Origin: Pseudokordiimonas caeni
GTDB taxonomy: Bacteria > Pseudomonadota > Alphaproteobacteria > Sphingomonadales > Kordiimonadaceae
DNA length: 39,090 nucleotides
Reading direction: 5' to 3'
Assembly: GCF_026719705.1 (NCBI RefSeq)
Contig: NZ_JAPPRR010000002.1
Coordinates: forward strand, 1-39,090
The position numbers and the translations under genes are program-made. Shown piece after piece: positions 1-7,251 of this stretch. Position 1 is the stretch's first letter, and each line of letters begins with the position of its first letter. The notes beneath the pieces were generated by a model, which ran no database searches, was not told where the DNA came from, and saw only the letters and a program-made list of their open reading frames with translations.

Positions 1-169
1 GTCCCATGCCCAGTATCCAGTACCAGGCCGGACCACCGTCCGCATCTCCCTTCCAAATCACAATGTCAAAGAGCAAAAACGGCCTGACCGAAAATTTCAG
101 TCTGTCAAACAGATCCTCTGTTTTGGGCAGGCTTTCATACCGGACCGGACTTTCGTCAGCGTGCGGCAG
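1..169 (-). CDS. possible 5' part of a leftward gene, cut by the window edge
   Basis: One minus-strand frame stays open from a TGA just upstream of position 184 to the left edge and reads like protein (contains FDRLKFSVRPFLLFDIVIW and DGGPAWYWILG). No in-frame ATG is visible before the edge apart from one about three codons from it. CTG at 169-167 or an internal GTG are the only other candidates, so the 5' limit given here is arbitrary. A good promoter lies directly upstream. I do not recognise the family. It could instead be chance open sequence, or a gene with a frameshift relative to the ATG-led frame beginning near 230. Confidence 0.25.
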   Translation of the reverse strand, partial: MPHADESPVRYESLPKTEDLFDRLKFSVRPFLLFDIVIWKGDADGGPAWYWILGMG

Positions 170-176
170 GGCGACT

Positions 177-206
177 TGTATATGGTGACTGGCGCCACCG
201 TGTCAA
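177..206 (-). promoter_or_regulatory. sigma70-type promoter facing left
   Basis: On the minus strand TTGACA (206-201) is followed after 18 bases by TATACA (182-177). The -35 is a perfect consensus match and the -10 matches at four positions. The spacer contains GGTGGCGCCAGTCACC, a short dyad that could bind a regulator. Transcription would start near 170 and run out of the window through the possible partial gene. Confidence 0.4.
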
Positions 207-560
207 GCGTGATTTGCATCACATTCGCCATCCGAGCGGTTTGGCATTCTTTCAGGCGTCTTGGCGTTTCCGCCGCGTCGCCGTCAGAGCAGCGCGCCCC
301 GTCGGTGGAGCGGTTTCTAGGGGGATGACCGGTCAAACGCAAGGGCTTTTTTCCAGAAATTCCATTTTTTCCATCTTTGATCTCTATATCTCATATAAAT
401 CAAACAGTTAGATATGTCGCCGCCTCTGACCGCCCCGCGAGACACCGCTTTCCGCATGGCAGCCCTGTTGCCCTATATAGATAAAGACGATATGAAGGCT
501 TCAACGGGGGCGCCGGGGGAATCAGCGGCGTCGATACTAGTTATAAGGATAAGCGGACGC
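207..560. other. gene-free stretch with AT-rich leader
   Basis: No convincing gene is seen here. Positions 350-415 are strikingly AT-rich for this genome and include TATAAA (394-399), so a rightward promoter for the M23 peptidase probably lies here. A second AT-rich patch near 470-495 (CTATATAGAT) is another candidate. An in-frame ATG at 414 would extend the peptidase by 49 residues, but it has no ribosome binding site and the extension looks non-conserved in character. Confidence 0.4.
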
Positions 561-1979
561 ATGCAGGGGAAGTGGCACCGCCTTCAGGCGCGGCTCAGTG
601 ATATTACGGGTTTCTCGGGGGGAGAATCGGCAAAGCGCAAACAGCATGCGATGCTGTTCGGTACCGCGCTTGCGGGCGGGCTTGCCCTCACCCTGCTGAC
701 GGGAGGTGTCGACGAATCGCCCGCCCCCGTTATTCCCGAAACAAATGTATCGCTGCTGGCGGAGGATGCCGCGGCTACGCTACCGCCCGAATCGATGTTG
801 CCTGCCGAGCCAGTAGAAGAATCCTTCCACCTGAAGTCCGGCGAGACACTGACCGAGCTGTTCGCCCGCGCCGGGATCGAACGCGGCGAGGCCCATGCGG
901 CTGTCGCCGCCCTTCGCCCCGTGATGGACCTGCGCCGCCTGAAGACCGGCCAGGATGTCCGCCTGATTCGGGCGGAAGGTGACAAGGCCCGTATCGAAAG
1001 CCTGCGCATGCGCGCGGCCTTTGACCGCGAAGCCGTGCTGACGCGGACTGACGAGGGCCTGAAGGCCGAAGCCGCGGACCTTCCGACCGTTGCCCTCACC
1101 CATTTTGCCGAAGGCCGCATCGAGGACAGCCTCTATCTGTCCGCCAAGCGGGCCGGGCTGCCGGACAAGGTCATTGTCGACATGATTCGCTTGATGAGCT
1201 TCGATGTGGACTTCGAACGCGACATCCGCGAAGGCGACGCGTTTGAGATCTATTTCGAGCGGCGCTATTCACCCGTCTTCGGGGATACCGACGAAGGCAA
1301 TATCCTGCGCGCCAAACTCGTCACCCGCCGCACCACGCTTGAAGCCAACCGCTTCGTGCATGCGGACGGCGAAGCCGACTATTACGATTCGGAAGGCAAG
1401 AGCACCCGCAAGAGCATCATGCTTACACCCGTGGACGGTGCGCGCCTGACATCCAAGTTCGGCCGCCGCAGGCATCCGGTACTTGGCTATACGAAAATGC
1501 ACAAGGGGCTCGATTTCGGTGCACCACGCGGCACCCCGGTGATGGCGGCCGGCGACGGCATTGTCGAAAAGGCATCGCCCTATGGTTCCTACGGCAATTA
1601 TATCCGCATCCGTCACGGCGACAGCCACTACAAGACAGCCTATGCCCACCTCAATGGTTTCGCCAAGGGCGTGAAGGCCGGAGCGCGGGTACGGCAGGGC
1701 CAGATCATCGGCTATGTGGGCACCACCGGCCGTTCAACCGGCCCCCACCTTCACTATGAGATCCTTGCCGGCAACAAGCAGGTCAACCCGCTTGGCATCA
1801 AGCTGCCCACCGGTCGCAAACTGAAGGGCCAGGAAATGCTGGCCTTCCAGGAGAACCGCGAGCTGATGCTGGCCGATATCGGGCAGATCCGCACCGTGAA
1901 CACGGTGCTGCTGGCCGAAGCCGCAGACGTGGACGGGCAAGAAACAGCTGATAGCCCGGTCATGGCCGGCCGTCGCTGA
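561..1979 (+). CDS. membrane-anchored M23 family metallopeptidase (LytM domain)
   Basis: Predicted cell-wall endopeptidase, or regulator of amidases, acting in the periplasm. In the 472-residue form the N-terminus is basic and is followed by one membrane segment near residues 30-50. A LysM/OapA-like region (FHLKSGETLTELFARAGI) follows, then a long linker. The C-terminal M23 domain carries the zinc ligands His314 and Asp318 (HKGLDFG) and the HLH motif at 396-398 (GPHLHYE), so the metal site is intact. The start at 561 is chosen because AAGGAT and AAGCGGA sit just upstream and the membrane segment is then close to the N-terminus. An ATG at 414 in the same frame is possible (521 residues). The family includes peptidoglycan D,D-endopeptidases; whether this member cuts or only activates amidases cannot be read from the sequence. 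Confidence 0.9.
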   Translation: MQGKWHRLQARLSDITGFSGGESAKRKQHAMLFGTALAGGLALTLLTGGVDESPAPVIPETNVSLLAEDAAATLPPESMLPAEPVEESFHLKSGETLTELFARAGIERGEAHAAVAALRPVMDLRRLKTGQDVRLIRAEGDKARIESLRMRAAFDREAVLTRTDEGLKAEAADLPTVALTHFAEGRIEDSLYLSAKRAGLPDKVIVDMIRLMSFDVDFERDIREGDAFEIYFERRYSPVFGDTDEGNILRAKLVTRRTTLEANRFVHADGEADYYDSEGKSTRKSIMLTPVDGARLTSKFGRRRHPVLGYTKMHKGLDFGAPRGTPVMAAGDGIVEKASPYGSYGNYIRIRHGDSHYKTAYAHLNGFAKGVKAGARVRQGQIIGYVGTTGRSTGPHLHYEILAGNKQVNPLGIKLPTGRKLKGQEMLAFQENRELMLADIGQIRTVNTVLLAEAADVDGQETADSPVMAGRR

Positions 1980-2036
1980 TCATAGCCCCGTCTCTGTCGG
2001 GCATTCCCTTATAACGGATAACGAGGTCCGGTTTTC

Positions 2037-2633
2037 ATGCGCAGCGCCGCCTATATATATAAGTCTGTTCTGTTTGCCTGCAGTGCGGGTGCTGTGATGG
2101 CTGGCACCGCAGTGTCGGCGGATGATGCGGCTACCACCCTTGCTGCCTTCCGGGCCTGCACGGATATTGGCGACGATACGGCGCGGCTTGCCTGTTTCGA
2201 CAAGGCGGCAAGCGCTGGCGGTCTGGCAGCCGCAGAGCGTGCGCTCGCCGAAGCCCGCGTCGCCCAAGCCGAAGCGGCGGCGGCAAAAGTGGAAGCCGAC
2301 CGCAAGCGCCGCGAAGCCGAAGCCGAAGCCGAAGCCCTTGCCGCCAGAGCAGCCGAGAAGAAGGCTGCCGACGCCATGTCCTTCGGGGCCGACAAGGACC
2401 GCGCCGATGCCGATGAGATAACGGCAACGGTAACCCGCATTGTGGCCACACCGGTCGGTCGGGTTCTCTTCTATCTCGACAATGGCACCATCTGGGAACA
2501 AACGGACTCGAAGGCTGTCCGGGAGAACCGCATTCTCAACACCAGCGTGATCGTCAAGCGTGCAGCCCTGGGTGGCTTCGTCCTCACTATATCGGACCTT
2601 GGCATCGTGCACCGGGTGAAGCGTCGCCGCTGA
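2037..2633 (+). CDS. small exported coiled-coil protein of unknown function
   Basis: A 198-residue protein preceded by an ACGAGG ribosome binding site. The N-terminus is a signal peptide ending near AVSA-DD (residues 27-28). The mature part opens with ACTDIGDDTARLACFD, a two-cysteine C-x-x-I-x-D-x-x-R-L-x-C-F/Y-D pattern found at the front of several periplasmic protein families, including some type VI-associated ones. An Ala/Glu-rich helical segment (about 65-115) likely forms a coiled coil. The C-terminal 70 residues (ITATVTRIVATPVGRVLFYL to the basic tail VKRRR) look like a small beta domain. It sits 57 bases after the M23 peptidase on the same strand and may share its transcript. Function unknown; an envelope role is inferred from the signal peptide and neighbour. 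Confidence 0.75.
   Translation: MRSAAYIYKSVLFACSAGAVMAGTAVSADDAATTLAAFRACTDIGDDTARLACFDKAASAGGLAAAERALAEARVAQAEAAAAKVEADRKRREAEAEAEALAARAAEKKAADAMSFGADKDRADADEITATVTRIVATPVGRVLFYLDNGTIWEQTDSKAVRENRILNTSVIVKRAALGGFVLTISDLGIVHRVKRRR
2313..2336 (+). repeat. hexanucleotide tandem repeat (GAAGCC)4
   Basis: Four exact copies of GAAGCC inside the coiled-coil part of the preceding gene, coding for alternating Glu-Ala. Unit length is a multiple of three, so slippage would change length without breaking the frame. Confidence 0.8.
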
Positions 2634-2683
2634 CGAGCAACGCTCCGCGCGCCCATTCCTGCCCCACGCAAAACCGAGCGTTT

Positions 2684-2707
2684 CTGCGGCTTCCCCAGTT
2701 GCCGCAG
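2684..2707 (+). terminator. weak hairpin after the exported protein gene
   Basis: CTGCGGC (2684-2690) and GCCGCAG (2701-2707) form a perfect 7-bp stem with a 10-base loop, about 50 bases after the stop codon. No clear U-run follows, so rho-independent termination would be inefficient. Confidence 0.3.
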
Positions 2708-2798
2708 CACCCTTCGCTCACCCTTCGTTTATATCTGTTGCAGGAAAAACACACCATCGTGTTAATCCGAAGTTAACGCCCTCCCGAATGTGAAAGTT

Positions 2799-2819
2799 TT
2801 CTGTCAACTCGCGACAGAA
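2799..2819. promoter_or_regulatory. inverted repeat in the TonB receptor leader
   Basis: TTCTGTC (2799-2805), a 7-base spacer and GACAGAA (2813-2819) form a perfect 7+7 inverted repeat 80 bases before the receptor start codon. It may be an operator or a 5' UTR hairpin. The surrounding 2740-2890 region is AT-richer than its surroundings and contains GTTAA repeats at 2760-2776. I cannot place a clear -35/-10 pair. Confidence 0.35.
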
Positions 2820-2898
2820 TCTGGCTAGAGCTAGGGGGCGGATAAAATTTTCCGCCATTCCGAGTGCTTGGAAAGCAATAATAGAGAGGAAACGCAGA

Positions 2899-5880
2899 GT
2901 GTCTAAGGAACTCTTGAACCTGCGCCGCGCCGCCCTTCTGGGTAGCGCCGCCACGCTTCTCGCCTCGTCCTTCACGGGCGTCGCAGTTGCACAAGACCAG
3001 TCCGGTGACGATGAATTCGTCATCGAAGAAGTGATCGTAACCGGCTCGCTGATCCGCAACCCGAACCTCGTTCGTTCGGCTCCGGTTGCTGTGGTCTCGA
3101 CCGATGAGATGACCTTCCAGCAAACCAACGTTGCCGAAGAAATCCTTCGCGAGATCCCGGGCATGGTCCCGTCGATCGGCTCGAACGTGAACAACGGTAA
3201 CGGCGGCTTCTCGTACGTCAACCTGCGCGGTATCGGCTCGAACCGTAACATCGTTCTGATCGACGGCCAGCGTCTGTCCCCGTCGGAACTGAACGGCCGT
3301 TTCGACCTGAACAACGTTCCGCTTGCCCTCGTCGAGCGCGTTGACGTGCTGACCGGCGGTGCTTCGACCACCTACGGTGCTGACGCCCTCGGCGGCGTGG
3401 TCAACTTCGTGACCAAGCGCGACTTCAACGGCGTTGAAATGAACGCTGCTTACGGCGTCACCGAAGAAGGCGACGGCGACACCAAGCGTTTCGAAGTCAC
3501 CATGGGTGCTGACCTCGGCGACGGCAAAGGCAACGCCGTTGTGAGCATCGGTTACCAGGATTCGAAGCCTGTTTACCAGGGCGACCGTGCATATTCGGTT
3601 TGCTCGCTCGGTTCGGGCAACGGTCTCTGCGGCGGTTCGGGCCTCGGGCCCTACAACACCCGCTTTGGTAACGTGAACCCGACCGGCACCGACGGCGGCA
3701 ACCTCGCCCTTGGTGGCGTTCAGGACGACCGCACCTTCGGCGCGGCCTTCACGCCCTTCAACTTCAACCCCTTCAACGTCTATCAGACCCCGTTTGAACG
3801 CTACAACATCTATGCTGCAGCAAACTACGAGATCGCTGAAGGCGTCGAAGTCTACACCCGCGGCATCTTCTCGCGTAACGTTGTAGAGACCATCATTGCT
3901 CCTTCGGGCGCATTCGGTGACTCGGTAACTGTTTCGCTGAGCCACCCCTATCTGTCGGACGCTCAGCGTAACGCATTCTGCGCATTCGACACCCAGGCTG
4001 GCGACGGCTACACCCCGCTCTTCACGCAAGCAGAGTGCGATGCTGCTGCCACCGCAACCAGCCCGAACGACCCGAACTACCGTGAAGTTGACACCCAGCT
4101 GCGTCGTCGTAACGTAGAAGGCGGCCCGCGTGTTTCCGAATACTCGGCCGACTATTTCGACTATCAGCTCGGTTTCCGCGGTGACATCACCGAGAGCATC
4201 AGCTGGGATGTTTACGGCTCGTACGGCGAAAGCCGTCAGTCGCAGCTCCAGCAGGGCTACTGGCTGAAGTCGCGCTTCCGTCAAGGCCTGCTCGCTGGCC
4301 CGGACGGCTGCTTCGACTCGTCGAACGGCTGCGTACCGGTTGACTTCTTCGGTCCGACCGGCTCGATCAACGAAGAAATGACTGCCTTCCTGCAAGGCGG
4401 CGAGTCGACCGTTGTCACCAAGTTCGACATGGCCCAGGTCAAGGGCGTTGTCAGCGGTGAAACCGGCTGGACCCTGCCGTGGGCTTCGGAAGCTGTTAAC
4501 TTCGCAGTTGGCGGCGAATACCGTAAGTACTCCGGTGCCCAGAAGTCTGACCTCCTCTCCAAGGGCGGTGACCTCGGCGGCGCTGGTGGTGCAGCTCCGG
4601 ACATCTCCGGTGGCTACAGCGTTTACGAAGGTGTTGCGGAATTCGTTGTTCCGGTTGTGAGCGACGCTTCGTGGGCCAAATCGCTGAACTTCGAAGCTGG
4701 TATCCGTTATTCGGACTATTCGATCGATGCCGATACCAACCCGTCGTTCTCGACCACGACCTGGAAACTGGGCACGAGCTGGACGCCGGTTGATGACATC
4801 ACCTTCCGCGCTACCTTCGCTCGCGCAGTTCGCGCTCCGAACATTGCCGAACTGTTTGCTCCGGTAACCACCAACCTGACCAACCTCGGCGACGATCCGT
4901 GCGCCTCGGTTGACGATAACGGCCAAGTGGTCAACTCCGGCCCGACCGGTGTTGTTCGCGACGTCTGTATCGCTCAGGGTGCTCCGGCAGGTACGATCGG
5001 CGCCATTCCGTTCCCGGCAGCTGGCCAAGCCAACTACACGGGCGGTGGCAACATCAACCTGACCCCGGAAAAATCGGACAGCTGGACGCTTGGTGCGATC
5101 ATCCAGCCGGCCGCTGTTCCGGGCCTGACAGTCACCATCGACTATTACAACATCAAGGTTGAAGAAGCGATCGCTCAGCCGACGCCGAACGACGCTCTCG
5201 ACGCCTGCTTCGACAATCCGTCGACTTCCAACCCGGCTTGCCTTGCCATCGTTCGTTCGCCGATCGACGGTAGCCTCTCGGGCGACGAAGCTGTTGTAAA
5301 AGGTCTTCCGCTCGCCTTCTCGAACTCGGGTAACCTCGCTACCGACGGTATCGACGTGACCGTTTCGTACGGCCACACCTTCGGTGCGGTTGACTGGAAC
5401 TCGACCTTCGCTGGCAACTGGACCAACAGCTCGACCTTCGAGGCCGTAACTGGTGTTTCGGGCGCTCGCGAGTGCGTGGGCCTCTACAGCGCGAACTGCG
5501 CCTCGATCCAGCCGAAGTTCAGCTGGAACTGGCGTAACACCTTCTCGGTGGACAAGTTCGACGTGTCGGTCATGTGGCGCCATATCGATGGCAACTCCTA
5601 CGAGTTCGAAGGCGATCTGTTTGAAGGCGAGCTGCCCGATAACCTCGGCTACGCTAACTTCAACAAGATCGGTTCGTACGACTACTTCGACCTCTCGGTC
5701 CGTTACAACGTTCTCGAGAACGTTTCGATCACCGGCACCGTGTCGAACCTGTTCGACAAAGAGCCGCCGATCGTTGGTAACGACACCGGTTCGACCTCGT
5801 ACAACAGCGGTAACACCTACCCGTCGACCTACGACGCTCTGGGCCGCCGCTACGGCATCTCGGCTAAAGTTACCTTCTAA
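2899..5880 (+). CDS. TonB-dependent outer membrane receptor
   Basis: A 993-residue receptor that would bind an unknown ligand at the cell surface and import it with TonB/ExbBD energy. It starts with GTG behind a good AGAGAGGA site (2883-2890). A signal peptide ends near residue 31 (TGVAVA-QDQ). A TonB-box-like segment EEVIVTGSLI (about 43-52) precedes the plug, which includes VNLRGIGSNRNIVLIDGQRL and the plug-end signature GGASTTYGADALGGVVNFVTK. The remainder is the beta-barrel with many aromatic strand ends, and the protein closes with a terminal Phe (GISAKVTF). The type resembles the large receptors expanded in sphingomonads, Caulobacter and Kordiimonas. Codon choice differs sharply from neighbours, with frequent GGT, CGT, GTT, GCT, AAC and TTC, as in very highly expressed genes. 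A strong terminator follows, so it is probably a single-gene transcript. Ligand cannot be inferred; the nearby AspH/sulfotransferase-like pair hints at peptide or modified-protein handling. Confidence 0.95.
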   Translation: MSKELLNLRRAALLGSAATLLASSFTGVAVAQDQSGDDEFVIEEVIVTGSLIRNPNLVRSAPVAVVSTDEMTFQQTNVAEEILREIPGMVPSIGSNVNNGNGGFSYVNLRGIGSNRNIVLIDGQRLSPSELNGRFDLNNVPLALVERVDVLTGGASTTYGADALGGVVNFVTKRDFNGVEMNAAYGVTEEGDGDTKRFEVTMGADLGDGKGNAVVSIGYQDSKPVYQGDRAYSVCSLGSGNGLCGGSGLGPYNTRFGNVNPTGTDGGNLALGGVQDDRTFGAAFTPFNFNPFNVYQTPFERYNIYAAANYEIAEGVEVYTRGIFSRNVVETIIAPSGAFGDSVTVSLSHPYLSDAQRNAFCAFDTQAGDGYTPLFTQAECDAAATATSPNDPNYREVDTQLRRRNVEGGPRVSEYSADYFDYQLGFRGDITESISWDVYGSYGESRQSQLQQGYWLKSRFRQGLLAGPDGCFDSSNGCVPVDFFGPTGSINEEMTAFLQGGESTVVTKFDMAQVKGVVSGETGWTLPWASEAVNFAVGGEYRKYSGAQKSDLLSKGGDLGGAGGAAPDISGGYSVYEGVAEFVVPVVSDASWAKSLNFEAGIRYSDYSIDADTNPSFSTTTWKLGTSWTPVDDITFRATFARAVRAPNIAELFAPVTTNLTNLGDDPCASVDDNGQVVNSGPTGVVRDVCIAQGAPAGTIGAIPFPAAGQANYTGGGNINLTPEKSDSWTLGAIIQPAAVPGLTVTIDYYNIKVEEAIAQPTPNDALDACFDNPSTSNPACLAIVRSPIDGSLSGDEAVVKGLPLAFSNSGNLATDGIDVTVSYGHTFGAVDWNSTFAGNWTNSSTFEAVTGVSGARECVGLYSANCASIQPKFSWNWRNTFSVDKFDVSVMWRHIDGNSYEFEGDLFEGELPDNLGYANFNKIGSYDYFDLSVRYNVLENVSITGTVSNLFDKEPPIVGNDTGSTSYNSGNTYPSTYDALGRRYGISAKVTF

Positions 5881-5905
5881 TTCGGGTAACCAGTCTGGAA
5901 TATGG

Positions 5906-5936
5906 AAGGCGGGCCTGCGGGCCCGCCTTTCTTTTT
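5906..5936 (+). terminator. intrinsic terminator of the TonB receptor gene
   Basis: AAGGCGGGC (5906-5914) pairs with GCCCGCCTT (5921-5929) over a 6-base loop, followed by a U-rich run (TTTCTTTTT). It starts 26 bases after the stop codon. Confidence 0.9.
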
Positions 5937-6033
5937 GGACAAATTCGGCTTTGATGCGCCCGCCAATGCACAGCCAAGCACCAGCGCACGCCACAAGGTG
6001 CGCGCCGGACAATCAAGCTTCAGATGGTTTGGA

Positions 6034-7065
6034 TCAGATAAGGGCCGACGGCAGTGTCAGCGGTACACCGGCATTCTTTGCCACCGCTTCTGCCCAGACG
6101 GTCACTTTCTCGATCTCGTCCGCATGCAGCGCTTCACCGCTTTCGCGTTCGCTTGCGCGTTCATCGGCGCCGAACGCTGTATCCGATTTGGAATGCCGGT
6201 TGAAGACAGGCCCTTCCACAATCTCTTTCACAGCTTCTGCCCCGAGCGGCACTTGGAAAAGAGCCGCAAGTGCCGTCATCGCCTTGTCGGGCGAGGCGAC
6301 AAGCGTTTCGCTGTCCAGCGTACGGACACGCGCGCCAAACTGCCGGCTCATGCCCACGAACAAGGCCTGCTGGGCAAGCCAGCCAACGGCCGCTGCCTGC
6401 AGATCGGTGAGGCCCAGATAATCTTCACCCTGGAACCCCAGCTGGATAAGGCCGTCCCGGAGCTGCTTGATCATCAGGTCGCGTACCCAGAGGCGGCCCC
6501 ACATGCCCTTGCGCGCAATCGATGCCAGAAAGACCGGCAGCGGCGCATGCAGCAGCAGCGCACGGGATTCCGGCAAAAGCTTAAGCATCAGGGGGGCGTA
6601 GCCATTGATCAGGTTCGATGGCTTCACAACCATCGTCTCGCCGGGTGAGAAGGGGCGGGCCAGAAGCCGCAGGGCATCCGTCATCACGGCAACAATCTGT
6701 TCAGGCCGCGCGCCCCGGTTTTTCCAGCCGGCAATATCATTGAAAATGACCGGCTCCTTCAGCCCCATCGAGAGGCCCGGCAGATCGAACGCCCGCGCCA
6801 GGAGCGTCGAACAGCAAAAAGCCGAATGGAAGATGAAATGCATGGGTGCTGCCGGCCCCTGGGCTGCCACCGCCTCGCGGCGCGCCACCGGCTTCGGGCT
6901 CTTGGCGCCCTGCAGATACTCGTCTGTCAGGAAAACGGCTGCACGGTGATCCTCGCGCGAGGCCGGGACATAATGCACGGCGTCGCGGTTCGGGTCATAG
7001 CGGTGCGGCCACCAGTCCGGATTGCTGGCTATCGTGCTCGTCAAATGTGCGCCCCTTCGTTGCAT
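6034..7065 (-). CDS. sulfotransferase-like P-loop protein
   Basis: A 343-residue cytoplasmic protein of a poorly described family. The clearest motif is HFIFHSAFCCSTLLARAFD in the first third, which matches the position and style of the PAPS-binding loop of sulfotransferases (small residues, Ser-Thr, then hydrophobic helix). A later segment (ESRALLLHAPLPVFLASIARKG) resembles the 3'-phosphate-binding strand and helix with its conserved Ser and Arg. Classical PKSGTT is absent, so catalytic activity is uncertain. The ATG at 7065 is chosen; a TTG at 7116 would add 17 residues of unlikely composition. It is transcribed divergently from the TPR-AspH gene and convergently with the TonB receptor. Related proteins are, to my recollection, often encoded next to AspH-domain and TonB receptor genes, which supports a shared pathway but does not prove it. 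Confidence 0.6.
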   Translation of the reverse strand: MQRRGAHLTSTIASNPDWWPHRYDPNRDAVHYVPASREDHRAAVFLTDEYLQGAKSPKPVARREAVAAQGPAAPMHFIFHSAFCCSTLLARAFDLPGLSMGLKEPVIFNDIAGWKNRGARPEQIVAVMTDALRLLARPFSPGETMVVKPSNLINGYAPLMLKLLPESRALLLHAPLPVFLASIARKGMWGRLWVRDLMIKQLRDGLIQLGFQGEDYLGLTDLQAAAVGWLAQQALFVGMSRQFGARVRTLDSETLVASPDKAMTALAALFQVPLGAEAVKEIVEGPVFNRHSKSDTAFGADERASERESGEALHADEIEKVTVWAEAVAKNAGVPLTLPSALI

Positions 7066-7251
7066 TTCTTCCCGGCCCTTCGTCTGTACCGTTCCAACCC
7101 CTGAAGGGGAAGTCAAGTTCTGGCCGGTGCGACACTTTTACGTCTTGAGTTTATTTGGATTTAGGTCTTCAGTTTAATATGTTCTAGGTATTGGGTTTAA
7201 TCCGTTGCTCCACCAACCGGAGGCGGTCAAACCAAACAAGAAGGGTACGCC

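Noticed and set aside
2313-2336. Tandem GAAGCC units as a CRISPR-like or mobile repeat
   Set aside because: Contiguous hexamers inside a coding coiled coil, without spacers; ordinary low-complexity coding repeat.
2773-6012. A 1079-codon open frame antisense to the TonB receptor gene
   Set aside because: It mirrors the strong codon bias of the receptor, whose codon choice avoids stops in the opposite frame. The protein is low in family features, extends over the terminator, and the receptor frame has complete domain logic.
7098-7116. CCCCT-GA-AGGGG dyad beside TTGACT, reminiscent of a MerR-family operator
   Set aside because: No acceptable -10 element lies 19-20 bases away on the minus strand, and the dyad arms are only 5 bp. 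Kept as a coincidence unless conserved.
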